Shown here: piece after piece, positions 11,025 to 22,030 of the stretch
Layout of the letters: the number at the start of each line of letters is the position of its first letter
Numbering within the stretch: the first letter of the stretch is position 1
DNA from: Euborellia annulipes
Lineage: Eukaryota > Arthropoda > Insecta > Dermaptera > Anisolabididae
Assembly: GCA_023213315.1 (NCBI GenBank)
Contig: JAKCPI010014408.1
Span: 1-64,000 of the forward strand
DNA length: 64,000 bases
Reading direction: 5' to 3'
Position numbers and translations under genes: made by a program
The notes under the pieces: model-generated
The model's input: the letters and a program-made list of their open reading frames with translations, nothing else
Databases searched by the model: none
What the model was told of the DNA's origin: nothing

Positions 11025-11836
11025 TTTTTCAATAAAAACAAGGGCTGCAGCACTTCTTTAATAATCCAATTAAAATTTTTTTATTAATATTTTTTTTTTA
11101 TCATAATTCTTTCATTCATTCTTCCATTGAATAATTTTTCAATTCAAACAACGTAAAAAATCAATATTCATTTTACTTTAATAATTAAATTCATTTTATA
11201 TACAATATTTTTTTTAATAAAACAAACATTTACTCGCTTTTGGATAAAACGAAAACTCTGCAACTTGAAATTATGTCGAAATTTTCGAAACTTTTAGTTG
11301 TTAAATGAATTTTTTAAATTCTAATTCAAGAAATCTTAGAAAATTCGAGTAAGCTTTATATAAGTTCTAGGACAAACAAATTATCCAATAATTTTTTTTT
11401 TTTTTGAAAATTAGCCTAATCATTTTTTAGAAATTTCGGATTATTTTCAAATTTCTCTTAATTTCTTTATTTTCTTCCGGGTTGCTTTTATTTCTCTTCT
11501 CTTTCATATTTTTACTTTCTCTTACCTATGTATATATGTTAATATATAGCCTAGAGAGAAAGTATTGGTTTCATGTCAAAAATTCGATGTCGAGATTTTG
11601 ATGGATATATCACGTTTTGAGGTCCCCTGAGTCCGAAAAAGTGGTTTTCGCGACATGGTCTGTCTGGTGGGTGGGGGGTGGGTGGGTGGGTGTGTGTTCA
11701 ATTTTAAGCATGAAGGATTTGAGCTAGAAGGTTGAAATTTTATATTTAAGTTTAGTACCCTCCTGGACCGGAAAATAAGCTTTTAAACAAAATCGGCCAA
11801 AGAGTATTAGTACTTTACTGATGTACTTTTTCAGTT
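11025..11836 (+). repeat. Recent 0.8 kb duplication, copy 1
   Basis: From TTTTCAATAAAAACAAGG onward this interval is almost identical to 16373-17180 (offset about 5347). It includes some 485 bp that is not otherwise repeated here, plus the first 320 bp of a Rep A copy. Differences are mostly homopolymer-length changes, so the duplication is recent. Confidence 0.85.
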
Positions 11837-12190
11837 TTTTTTTCGATTTTCTTAAAATTCGCTCCAACGATTTTTTTTTTAAATTCAAAATCAATTATTT
11901 TTTAGATGCTCTTTTAAATGTATATTCTCATTTTGCCATTGAAATCTTCTGAAGACCACTTTACTCTTGTACTTCATAGGAAAGATAGGAGAAATGGTTG
12001 CCATGGTAACAAAACATAAATATTTTCCCATACTTATAAATTTTACATCTTGAATTCTAATATTCCCTACCGGCGGGAACTAAATATATGTCGACTCAAA
12101 AATCTGGTGTGACAAGCACAGTATCACAACTTTCGATTACCGAAGGTAAGAGAAAGTTGTGTGCTGTGCGACAGTCACACCAGATTTTTT
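11512..12190 (+). mobile_element. Rep A copy, full length
   Basis: 5' end hairpin (TTACTTTCTCTTACC ... GAGAGAAAGTATTGG), the block ATTCGATGTCGAGATTTTG, a GT-rich microsatellite near 11665-11700, TACTTTACTGATGTAC, the palindrome GTTGCCATGGTAAC (11998-12011), and the long 3' hairpin (12098-12190) whose arms ATCTGGTGTGAC / GTCACACCAGAT enclose a second stem ACAACTTTC / GAAAGTTGT. No ORF, no clear target duplication. Confidence 0.85.
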
Positions 12191-12769
12191 ATAGATCTAA
12201 TTAAACATTTTCTTAATCTTATAAAAAAGTTTTTATTAATATTTCACGTTTTTAAAATTCAAATTTTCTAATTTTCACATCGTCATAATTTCCTTAAAAT
12301 GATAAATTTAATTATAAAAGAAAAAGTTAAAAAAAATCTCATAAATGACATATGAAGTTAATCTTCTCTTCCGTGTTAAATTTATTTCGTGAAATTAAAT
12401 TTGAATTAATTTTCAAATAGACAGACAAGCGACAAGAATAAAGGAGAGAGACATAAATAAATTCTTAGGAAAACTCGAGTAATAGTACTTTACTGCACCA
12501 GCTCCAAATTTTAAATTCTTTCTTTTACATACATTTTGTATTGATATTTGAAATTTTCTTGACTGTGATGCATTACTTAATAGAATTATAATTTACTGAA
12601 TGTAGAAAATAGAATTAAAATTTCGACATCGAATACAATACTTTCTTTCTATAACATATATAGTGCTAACAACTGTAAGAGAAATTAAAAACTCAGCTCA
12701 ATTTTCAATACCTGACTCCCCTTTGAATTTTGAAATAGAATCGTCCACCTCCCACCTTCAATTCTAACA
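12191..12769. other. AT-rich spacer with a Rep A end fragment
   Basis: Mostly unrecognised AT-rich DNA. 12627-12690 resembles the minus-strand 5' end of Rep A (CGACATCGAATACAATACTTTCT ... GTAAGAGAAAT), with the core lost. Confidence 0.4.
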
Positions 12770-13160
12770 ATAAATAGTATTAGAGAACCCTCCCCTCTTT
12801 TATTTTTTTAATCACATTCATATTTTTTAGCAATCCCTCCTCTCTTCTCCTTCTTTCTCCTTCTTCTGACTAATTATCCAATCACCAGGGCTGTATTCTT
12901 TGGCGCCATAACGTCTGCTTAACAAAGAACACTAGCGAGTCTAACCAGCTCAGTAGAGGGGCGACTATTGTGAAGTAATTAACTTGTGTTTCTTTTCGCA
13001 AGAAATCCCGAAGCCGTCTCATTTAATGTGCAGCATTCTTTGGAGCCTCTCTCTCACTCTTCTCGTTTCTCGGCGTTTTTACCTAGGTATTTCACTTTAA
13101 TATTGCGAATTATTTATTAATTATTCCCATTAATCAATTAATATTTATAATTGATAAAAT
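12770..13160 (+). promoter_or_regulatory. Duplicated promoter-like block, copy 1
   Basis: A pyrimidine-rich lead is followed by TAATTATCCAATCA (CCAAT box 12878-12884), then TCTTTGGCGCC (12897-12907, an E2F-type site, 19 bp from the CCAAT box), then initiator-like TCAGTAGAGGGG (12950). A CT-rich stretch ends at CTAG|GTATTT, a possible splice donor after 13086. The whole block, including sequence past the donor (ATTGCGAATTATTTATTA), aligns with 40200-40630. Inferred to be an alternative promoter and first exon. An ATG at 13026 stays open to the donor but is not conserved in the other copy. Confidence 0.45.
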
Positions 13161-14125
13161 AATTTAAGAATTTCTAGAATTTTTTTTTAAATTTATTTTC
13201 GCTTGTTTGATGATGATTCCTTTAAGCCCCACGGCCCCCTTCAGAATATTTGTTTCGAATCTTATATGAATGCATTTTGTCTTTCTTTTTCTTTTTTTTT
13301 TCTCCCCATTTTAATTGATAATTTTTTTTTAATCAAATTTTATTTATTTTATTTTTCATTTACCATAAAATACCCCGACCTACTCTGAGTTCATGATCAA
13401 ACTTCCTCTATTACATCCATATCTTATGAGTCGAAGATCATTTGATGTAAGCTTTATTATTATTAACTCTCAACATTTATTACAAACAAATTATTTTATT
13501 TAAAACCCAAAGATATCAAGTAAAAGAAATGAATATTTTTTCTGAATTCAGATATGCTGTGAATTCTTTAGATTATATTAGCCTATTTATTTTGAAATTT
13601 TTTAAAAATATTTTGGCATATGAGGCTATTTAGACAGGTTTCCTATTTTTCTAAAATTAATTACCTACAACATTTTTCATTTTCGTTAGTTCTACTCTCT
13701 TCCTTCCGTTAAAAAATAGCTATACTATAGATTAAACTTTTAACATACAGTAAATTTTGAATTCTATAAATAAAATATAGCCCACTACGAATAAAAGCGA
13801 GAGATAATCTTTTTTAACCATCGCACATCGCGAGAAAGAGAGAGTGCAAGTGTCAAGATTCAACAGGTTAAAAAAATAATGATTTAGTGTCTTTTTATTC
13901 GGTGTCGACCTGACACCTAAATGCTCTCCTGCACCTGACATGCATATTGTCTCAGCAACAAAAGGAAATTGGGAGGAAATTATGATCTTTATCAAGATGA
14001 GAGAATTTCGTCAAAATTGTCAATGGTCTCTTGATAAACCCTTGAAAAAGTTAGATGTGAATTACTTTTATCTCCTTTATTTATAATTTGACGTTGTGTT
14101 GACATTGATGCTAAAAGCTTCGTAA
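13161..14125. other. No recognisable gene or repeat
   Basis: AT-rich intron-like DNA. Frames here are short and low-complexity. Nothing supports coding. Confidence 0.4.
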
Positions 14126-14130
14126 AAAGA

Positions 14131-14820
14131 AAAATCTGGTGTGACTGGCGCATAGCACACAACTTTCTCTTACCTTCGGTAATCGAAAGTTGTGTACTGT
14201 GCTTGTCACACCAGATTTTTTGTGTCGACATGTATTTAGTCCCCGGCAGTAGGGAATATTTGAATTCGGATGTAAAATTTATAAGTATGGGAAAATATTT
14301 ATATTTTGTAACCATGGCAACCATTTCTCCTATCTTTCCTATGAAGCACAAGAGTAAAGTGTGCTTCAAACAATTTTGAGGGCAAAACGAGAATATACAT
14401 TTGAAAGAGCATCTAAAAAATAATTGATTTTTGAATTTTAATCAAAATCGTTAGAGCGATTTTTGAGAAAATCGAAAAAAACTGAAAAAGTACATCAGTA
14501 AAGTACTAGTACTCTTTGGCCGATTTTGATTAAAAGCTTATTTTTCCGGTCCCGGGGGTGTTTAACTTAAATATAAAATTTTAACCTCGTAGCTCAATTC
14601 CTTCATGCTTAAAATTGAACACAGACACACACACACACCCACACACCCACCCACCCACCCACCCACCCACAGACAGACCATGTCGCGAAAACCACTTTTT
14701 TGGATTCAGGGGACCTCAAAACGTGAAGATCCATCAAAATCTCGACATCGAATTTTTGACATGAATCCAATACTTTCTCTCTATATATATATTACATATA
14801 TACATAGGTAAGAGAAAGTA
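14131..14820 (-). mobile_element. Rep A copy, full length
   Basis: Long hairpin 14131-14221, palindrome GTAACCATGGCAAC near 14310, core, a CACACCCACCC microsatellite (14620-14672), GACATCGAATTTTTGACATG, and the short end hairpin closing at GGTAAGAGAAAGTAAA. Opposite in orientation to the 11.5 kb copy. Confidence 0.85.
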
Positions 14821-15149
14821 AAATTCATCTAAAGACAACAATCTTTTAAATTACTCTTTTTTTTGGTAAGATCACAAATAGTAGCCAAAATTTATAAAAA
14901 AAAAAAAAATTATTATCAATATTGACATTTGTCAATATCTTTAACCTCTCGGCCACGGTTTTTATTAATTTTTTAAATGATGTCACTAATTTAATTTAAC
15001 CTCAACTTACCTTACATCTTGTGCTAGCCCTTCACCTATGGCTCAGAGCAGTAGCGGTCTTACGGGGGGAGGACTATGAGGACTATAGCCCCCCCCTCCC
15101 TCCTCAGAAAACCTTAACTTATACACTACATATTTTGTGTTCTTAGAGA
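14821..15149. other. No gene; one hAT-like end
   Basis: AT-rich. CAGTAGCGGTCTTACGGGGGG at 15049 looks like a single hAT MITE terminus with C/G runs behind it; the opposite end was not found. Confidence 0.35.
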
Positions 15150-15262
15150 GCCATTTGGTATCCAAATGGCTTAAATAAAATCAACGGACTTCCTGGGAAC
15201 CCTCGACCCTTGGTATACGAGGCAGGCGCGCTACTAACTACGCCAAGCCCGAGGGCCCAAAT
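15150..15262 (-). mobile_element. SINE S1 fragment with tRNA-like head
   Basis: Reverse-strand match to the S1 head: GCCATTTGGTATCC near-palindrome, a decayed B-box region (GGAACCCTCGACCC) and the A-box region CTACGCCAAGCCC. Body sequence beyond GGCCTTAAATGACG is partly preserved. Confidence 0.65.
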
Positions 15263-15330
15263 GGCCTTAAATGACGAAAAAGACATTAAACAAATCAAAT
15301 TAAATCTTGTGCTATCACATTTAGATTTTT

Positions 15331-15838
15331 TTTTACTTTCTCTTACCTCTATATATGTTAATATATATAGAGAGAGAAAGTATTGCGATCATGTCAAAAA
15401 TTCGATGTCGAGATTTTGATGGATATACATGTTTTGAGGTCCCCTGAGTCCAAAAAAAGTGGGTCCCGCAAATTGGTCTGTGTGTATGTATGTATGTATG
15501 TGTGTGTGTGTGTGTGTGTGGTGTGGACAGATTTTTAGCATGAAGGAGTTGAGCTAGCGGATTGAAATTTTATATTTAACTTAGGTACCTTTGAAGAATC
15601 TCAAAATAAGCTTTTGAACAAAATCGGCCAAAAAGTACTAGTACTTTACTGATGTACTTTTTCAGTTTTTTTCGATTTTCTCAAAATTCCCTCCAAGGAT
15701 TTTTTTTAAAATTCATAAATGAACTATTTTTTAGATGCTCTTTAAAATGTATATTCTCATTTTGCCGTTGAAATCTTCTGAAGACCACTTTACTCTTGTT
15801 CTTCATAGGAAAGATAGAAATGGTTGCCATGGTAACGG
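15331..15838 (+). mobile_element. Rep A copy lacking 3' hairpin
   Basis: Starts at the TTACTTTCTCTTACC hairpin, carries the GT-rich microsatellite (15478-15520), and runs to GGTTGCCATGGTAAC (15820-15834), where similarity stops. The long terminal hairpin is missing. Confidence 0.8.
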
Positions 15839-16257
15839 AATTTAAATCTTTTTCTTTTTATTAGATTAAAAATCAATTATTATTTAAATTCCCATTTTTT
15901 TTAAATTTATTTGTGTCTTTAATTGTTTCAAAGAAAACATATATGTCTCTCTCTCTCACTTGCAAACATTATCGTCTCTCTCTACTCTTTTAAATTCCCT
16001 TTCCACCTTATCTTCGCATAGGAACAATGTTAATTTCCTATAGGGATTTGTATGTTAATTTCGATTCAAAAGGGGGTCCCCTTTGGAACTTTTTAGGCAT
16101 TTAAAATTTTTTTTTCCAATTCTTATGAAATTTTGTATTTATTTACGATTCTATATTGTGTATAAAATGTCCAAATATGAGATTAAAATTTTGAAAAATA
16201 ACCATAGTTTATTTGAAGCAGTCAACATTTAAAATGCAAGTTTGAAACTAAGGTGCT
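15839..16257. other. No recognisable gene or repeat
   Basis: AT-rich sequence with TCTCTCTC runs near 15945-15990. Nothing recognised. Confidence 0.4.
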
Positions 16258-16376
16258 ATCGGAAACTAAATATATCTCGACACAAAAAATCTGGTGTGAC
16301 CAGCACAGTGCGCAACTTTCTCTTACCGAAGGGTAAGAGAAAGTTGTGTGCTGTGCGCCAGTCACACCAGATTTTT
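16258..16376 (+). mobile_element. Rep A 3' end fragment
   Basis: Only the terminal part is present: GGAAACTAAATATATCTCGAC followed by the complete long hairpin (AAATCTGGTGTGACC ... GTCACACCAGATTTTT). The 0.8 kb duplicated block starts exactly at its end. Confidence 0.8.
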
Positions 16377-17180
16377 CAATAAAAACAAGGGCTGCAGCAC
16401 TTCTTTAATAATCCAATTAAAATTTTTTTTATTAATATTTTTTTTTTTATCATAATTCTTTCATTCATTCTTCCATTGAATAAATTTTTCAATTCAAACA
16501 ACGTAAAAAATCAATATTCATTTTACTTTAATAATTAAATTCATTTTATATACAATATTTTTTTTAATAAAACAAACATTTACTCGCTTTTGGATAAAAC
16601 GAAAACTCTGCAACTTGAAATTATGTCGAAATTTTCGAAACTTTTAGTTGTTAAATGAATTTTTTTTTAAATTCTAATTCAAGAAATCTTAGAAAATTCG
16701 AGTAAGCTTTATATAAGTTCTAGGACAAACAAATTATCCAATAATTTTTTTTTTTTTTTGAAAATTAGCCTAATGATTTTTTAGAAATTTCGGATTATTT
16801 TCAAATTTCTCTTAATTTCTTTATTTTCTTCCGGGTTGCTTTTATTTCTCTTCTCTTTCATATTTTTACTTTCTCTTACCTCTATATATGTTAATATATA
16901 GCCTAGAGAGAAAGTATTGGTTTCATGTCAAAAATTCGATGTCGAGATTTTGATGGATATATACGTTTTGAGGTCCCCTGAGTCCGAAAAAGTGGTTTTC
17001 GCGGCATGGTCTGTCTGTCTGTGTGTGTGGGTGTGTATTCAATTTTAAGCTTGAAGGATTTGAGCTAGAAGGTTGAAATTTTATATTTAAGTTTTGTACC
17101 CTCCTAGACCGTGAAAATAAGCTTTTAAACAAAATCGGCCAAAGAGTATTAATACTTTACTGATGTACTTTTTTCAGTTT
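16373..17180 (+). repeat. Recent 0.8 kb duplication, copy 2
   Basis: Partner of 11025-11836. It joins the outer base of a Rep A hairpin on the left and another Rep A copy on the right, so the breakpoints fall at hairpin-rich repeat ends. Confidence 0.85.
16866..17180 (+). mobile_element. Rep A copy, 3' truncated
   Basis: 5' hairpin through ACTGATGTACTTTTTTCAG, then cut off where the next Rep A copy begins. Part of the duplicated block. Confidence 0.8.
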
Positions 17181-17181
17181 T

Positions 17182-17852
17182 TCTTCTACTAGTTATATGT
17201 AATATATATATGAGAGAAAGTATTGGATTATGTCAAAAATTCGATGTCGAGATTTTGATGGATCTTCACGTTTTGAGGTCCCCTGAATCCAAAAAGTGGT
17301 TTTCGCGACATGGTCTGTCGTGTGTGTGTGTGTGTGTGTGTGGGTGGGGTGTGTGTGTGTGTGTTCAATTTTAAGCATGAAGGAATTGAGCTACGAGGTT
17401 GAAATTTTATATTTAAGTTAAATACCTCCCGGGACCGGAAAAATAAGCTTTTAATCAAAATCGGCCAACGAGTACTAGTACTTTACTGATGTACTTTTTC
17501 AGTTTTTTTCGATTTTCTCAAAATTCCCTCTAACGATTTTGATTAAAATTCAAAATCAATTATTTTTTAGATGCTCTTTCAAATGTATATTCTCGTTTTG
17601 CCCTCAAAATTGTTTGAAGCACACTTTACTCTTGTTCTTCATAGGAAAGATAGGAGAAATGGTTGCCATGGTAACAAAATATAAATATTTTCCCATACTT
17701 ATAAATTTTACATCAGAATTCATATGTTCCGTACTGTCGGGAACTAAATATATGTCGACACAAAAAATCTGGTGTGACAAGCACAGAACACAACTTTCGA
17801 TTACCGAAGGTAAGAGAAAGTTGTGTGCTGGCGCCAGTCACACCAGATTTTT
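17182..17852 (+). mobile_element. Rep A copy, full length
   Basis: A shortened 5' hairpin is followed by the complete core, a GT microsatellite (17319-17364), the palindrome GTTGCCATGGTAAC (17661-17674) and the long 3' hairpin ending near 17850. It follows the previous copy with no spacer. Confidence 0.85.
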
Positions 17853-18190
17853 TTTTTGGATTTTCTTAAAATTCGCTCCAAAGATTTTTTTTTTTAATTC
17901 ATAAATTTTTTAGATACTCTTTTAAATGTATATTCTCATTTTGCCATTGAAATCTTCTGAAGACCACTTTACTCTTGTATTTCATAGGAAAGATAGGAGA
18001 AATGGTTGCCATGGTAACAAAACAAATATTTTCCCATACTTATAAATTTTACATCTTGAATTCTAATATATCGGCGGAAACTAAATATATGTCAACTCAA
18101 AAAATCTGGTGTGACAAGCACATATCACAACTTTCGATTACCGAAGGTAAGAGAAAGGTGCTGTGCGACAGTCACACCAGATTTTTTTTT
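17853..18190 (+). mobile_element. Rep A 3' half, tandem
   Basis: Begins within the core (GGATTTTCTTAAAATTCGC), contains GTTGCCATGGTAAC and ends with a shortened long hairpin (18105-18186). With the two preceding copies it makes a head-to-tail run of three. Confidence 0.8.
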
Positions 18191-18778
18191 AATTGGAAAT
18201 TTTTTTACTACTACTCAATTATTTGATTTTATAATTGAGATTTATTCTGATAAATTGGTTAGTAATAAAATAAGACGTAAAGTGATAGAACCTTAATAAA
18301 AATAGATGATAAAGTGATTAATGCGGAATAGGCAGATAAGAATCGTATTTAATCAAGGTAATTATTCCGGCTCTGTCCATAAATCAACTTGCCACATATT
18401 GCACTGAAAGCATATGAATGTTGAAATAGTATATAGATTATAAATAGATAGAGAGATAGAATCGTACATAATTTGAATGAGTAACTAGTGCCGCAAATCT
18501 CTGGCGAACATAACTTGCATACCAGATTTGAAAAGAATAAAAATTTAATTAACCTCTAGTGGTTTGAGTTGTTTCAATCATGGATTCGATTTCTAATCAT
18601 TTCGATGAAAATATAGATTATAAAAATTTTTGAATGCCCAAGAAGCCATCTCTAGGGTTGCTTCACCTCTAATTAACTAGCTGTCCCTCGGATATGAATA
18701 TGAATTCCGAGTCTTTTACATCTAGTTAGGTTAATTACAGTATATGTTTAAATAAGAGGCCAGATCGTAGTCAACTAG
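18191..18778. other. No recognisable gene or repeat
   Basis: AT-rich DNA without coding signs or repeat ends. Confidence 0.4.
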
Positions 18779-18786
18779 CTAAGACT

Positions 18787-19158
18787 CAGGGGCATATATA
18801 GAAATTTTTTTTCGGGGGGGGGGGGCTGTTCTCAAAAATTTTTCTGCGAAAAATTTTGTTTTTCGCGGAACCAAAATTTTGATTTTTCACGTGCCGTTTG
18901 CGGAACCAAAAATTTTTCCGACAGTAAAAATATTTTACCTTTTTTTTTAGAGAACCTAAATTTTTTTCATGTGCCGTTCGCGGAACATTTCACTCTTTTG
19001 CGGAACCTGGAATTTTCGTGCTGCGGGGCCGAGCAAACATTTCGGGGGGGGGGGACCGAGATCCATTATTGTCTCTATATCCCTATAGGGCTATATGCAT
19101 TTAGGAAATTTCGGGGGGGGAGCCCGGGCACCCTCGCCCCCCCTTATATACGCCCCTG
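18787..19158. mobile_element. hAT-like MITE with internal minisatellite
   Basis: Ends CAGGGGCATATATAGAAATT and ATATACGCCCCTG, flanked by CTAAGACT (18779-18786) and CTAAGACC (19159-19166). The left half contains several degenerate copies of a unit around GCGGAACCAAAATTTTT, and G-runs adjoin both ends. A rearranged fragment sits inside the element at 57659-58238. Confidence 0.8.
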
Positions 19159-19329
19159 CTAAGACCAAAAGTTAGGTATAAGGCTAAGGCTAAGACTAAG
19201 GAGTGAAATTAGGAACTCAAGCCTTGCTTCTTTTTTTTTTTTTTTTTTTTTTTGGAAATTTTTAAATTTTTGTTAAAAAAATTAATTAATTATTTTATTT
19301 TTTAATATTTTTTAAATTAATTTTAATTT

Positions 19330-19510
19330 TCACGGGGCGCGGGTTCGGACCCCAGGCAGTCCAATGAATTTATTTAAATCACCTGGATACCAAATGGTAT
19401 AAATAAATATGCCTTGAACCCCTAAAATATATTGTATATATATAAATAGTTTATCGTTAAAGTCTATATGGTCTAAGATGCCGAAAAGACTAATAAAAAA
19501 AATTAATTTT
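19330..19510 (+). mobile_element. SINE S1, 5' truncated
   Basis: Begins at the B box (GGGTTCGGACCCCAGGCAGT), keeps the ATACCAAATGGTAT near-palindrome and GTCTAAGATGCCGAAAAGAC, then ends in an A-rich tail. The A-box half is missing. Confidence 0.7.
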
Positions 19511-19689
19511 AAAATTTTAATTGAAATAAACAAAGACGGGGTCTATCTAAATGATCTTCGATACCGAAAAAGATCCTTAAATAAAATTTAAAAAAAAATT
19601 CCAATTTTTAATAATTTTTATCAATGATGTTTTTTAAAATCATTTTCGGCTACAGTCGTCATTAGAGGCTAGAATTTTATTTATTATAT

Positions 19690-20140
19690 TAAAATACATT
19701 ATACTGTGATCTACCGGGGGAGATTCCACTCGCTGATTGCTCGGGGTCACCAATCCCGAGCTTTCGCCGCGCTTGGCATCGATTAACCGCAACGATTGTG
19801 GTGATTGTTGCTCTTCTCCGTTGCCAGTGCTACGAAATTGCTAAATTTACAAAACTTCCCTTATACCTCGGATAGCTAATTATATGTGAAACTCGAAGAT
19901 TAAGCGGGTTCTTGTTTACCATATCATTGATTTGCTATTGGTCAGATAAGTTTGCTATTTGATTAGAAGTGAAGCAACCGGCCCTAAAAGATCTAGCTGA
20001 TGAGTGTGTTTGGATGAAAGATAACTTGGATGATAAATTTTTTGCTAACTGAGTAGAGTTGATATTTTTAAGGTTCCAAAAATGTCTCGGCTGTAAATAT
20101 CTATATTCATTGACTTTTAGCTTTTTAGTATCCATTTTTC
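19690..20140 (+). repeat. Unclassified repeat, copy 1
   Basis: GATTAACCGCAACGATTGTG followed by TTGTTGCTCTTCTCCGTTGC (ending about 19827) recurs in slightly changed form at 36903-36952. Further right, TTGCTATTGGTCAGATAAGT (19933) and AGAAGTGAAGCAAC recur at 51797-51842. These are probably separate pieces of one longer dispersed repeat. No recognised coding. Confidence 0.55.
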
Positions 20141-20852
20141 GGACTCAGGAGAGTTGAAACGTAAAATCTGTGAAAATCTTAGAAACCCTTCTAAGAAAGA
20201 AAAAATTTAATACTATTTATATAAAACCCCATTTCCTAAAGATGGTGGTCTTTGGCTAGATTGTTTTTTTTTTTTTTTTTTTTTTTACCGAAATTCTCTC
20301 GTGGAATTGATTTTTTTACTATATATTCTCACCACAAATTACATTAGACTTTTCCACCCCTCCTTTTTGTTTACTCCAGGTGCTCTAACATTCGCAGACA
20401 TCTCAAACTCAGACATCATTTTTTTTTTTTTGGTATTTTTTTTTATCTTCCTTAACCCTTCGGATCTTTTTACTTTAATTTAATTAATCTTAAGAGTTTT
20501 AATTAATTAGCTTCCTCTTACTCTCTTCTCTCTCTCTCACTCTCCTCTTAACTTTGAGTACTGAATAATATTCGTAAATCAATATTTTTTTCATCAAGAA
20601 ATGAAGAGGGTTAAGTGATTGGTTTTTGGTCAGAGCAAAATCAAAGAAGGAGTAAACTAAATATTTAAAATCTGTTTCACTTTACGCTTTGCTTTAACTT
20701 GGCCTTTCAATAATTCGAATGGATTAAAAAATTATTTAGATGTGGAGTAAAAAACTACCTTGCAAATTATTATTATTATTTTTTTTTTTTAGAGAACAAA
20801 TTTTATTTGTCGCAAAAATTTCAGTATCTTTTATTTTTCTGTTACTTCTAAG
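20141..20852. other. No recognisable gene or repeat
   Basis: AT-rich, with long T runs (20264-20287, 20418-20431) and TCTC runs. Nothing supported. Confidence 0.4.
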
Positions 20853-20854
20853 TA

Positions 20855-21068
20855 CAGTGAGGACAATATTAAGTCCCACCCATGCGTTTTATACTTGTGA
20901 TTATATCATTGATTAAAAAAAAAAAAATATCTATATATTTTTCAATGGAAACTTTCATGGTTCAAACCTAGAAAATTTCCAATAAAGATTTTCATTTTCT
21001 TTTATAAAAACAATGAAATAATCATAAGTAGAAAACACATGGGTGGGACTTAATATTGACCTTCACTG
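20855..21068. mobile_element. Tc1/mariner-like MITE
   Basis: Inverted ends CAGTGAGGACAATATTAAGT and ACTTAATATTGACCTTCACTG (about 32 bp with the GTCCCACCCATG extension), flanked by TA on both sides (20853-20854, 21069-21070). It is 214 bp with no ORF. A decayed relative of its interior occurs at about 35330-35440. Confidence 0.8.
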
Positions 21069-21295
21069 TACCTACCATCAGTTTTTTAATAAAATTCCTA
21101 AGTAATTTGATATCTACGAATTTGAATTACAAAATGATTTAAAAAGATTCTATTTTTTTTTTTTTTAATTAAAAAAATATTTTAAGCATAAATATTGAAA
21201 TAACTGCGGTCCCATCGAGTTTTCTATTCAAATGAAATTCTTGAATAAAATAATTTTCCACTCAAAAGTTAAATAAATTTGAAAAAAATACATTT
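21069..21295. other. No recognisable gene or repeat
   Basis: AT-rich spacer. Confidence 0.4.
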
Positions 21296-21850
21296 TTACT
21301 TTCTCTTACCTCTATATATGTTAATATATAGAGAAAATTCGATGTCGAGATTTTGATGGATATACACGTTTTGAGGTCCCCTGAATCAAAAAAGTGGTTT
21401 TCGCGACATGGTCTGTCTGTGTGTGTTCAATTTAAAGCATGAATGAATTGAACTATGTGGCTGAAATTTTATATTTAAGTTAGGCACCCCCCTGGAGCGA
21501 GAAAATAAGTTTTTAAACACAATCGGCTAAAAAGTACTTACTATAATAGTAGGCCTACTTTTTCAATTTTTTTCTATTTTCTCAAAATTCGCTTTAACGA
21601 TTTTAATTAAAATTTAAAAATCAATTGGCTTAAATAAAATCATCGGACTGCCTGGGGTCCGAACCCGCGACGTTTGGTATAGGAGGTTAGCACGCTAACC
21701 TCTACACCAAGCCCCGAGGGCATTTTATATCTTGAATTCTATAATATCGGCGGAAACTATAATCTGGTGTGACAAGCACAGTACAAAACTTTCTCTTACC
21801 AAGGGTAAAAGAAAATTGTGTGCTGTGCAACCAGTTACGCCATATTTTTT
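21296..21850 (+). mobile_element. Rep A copy interrupted by a SINE
   Basis: 5' hairpin (partly deleted), GATGTCGAGATTTTGATGG, core to CAAAAATCAATT. An S1 SINE replaces the middle at 21625-21724; the 3' part resumes at CATTTTATATCTTGAATTC with the long hairpin (21762-21848). Confidence 0.75.
21625..21724 (-). mobile_element. SINE S1 head inside Rep A
   Basis: Reverse-strand S1 head with intact B box (GGGTCCGAACCC on the + strand) and A box region (CCTCTACACCAAGCCCC). It ends GAGGGC, as at 15258 and 34812. Younger than the Rep A copy it splits. Confidence 0.75.
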
Positions 21851-21989
21851 CTAATAACTTTATAGTAAAGTAGTTCAGACTCATTTTAATTATCAATATT
21901 CTGGAACATGGTGATATTATTATAATTAAAGAAGTTGTTGTTTTTTGTAGGAGGTTTTAATAAATATCCCGGGACCTAATGTATATTTC

Positions 21990-22030
21990 ATTTATTCAGG
22001 GCTGACGTTTCGGTTCTCTATGGGATCAAC
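21990..22030 (-). repeat. Solitary hammerhead-like arm, decayed
   Basis: GCTGACGTTTCGGTT on the + strand is the reverse of AACCGAAACGTCAGC, the 3' half of the conserved foldback arm. The CTGANGA box is not preserved (TTGATCC). Confidence 0.45.

Noticed and set aside
12098..12190. Regularly recurring hairpins resembling CRISPR repeats
   Set aside because: They are dispersed across the window at the end of Rep A copies, not spaced in an array with unique spacers, in an animal genome.
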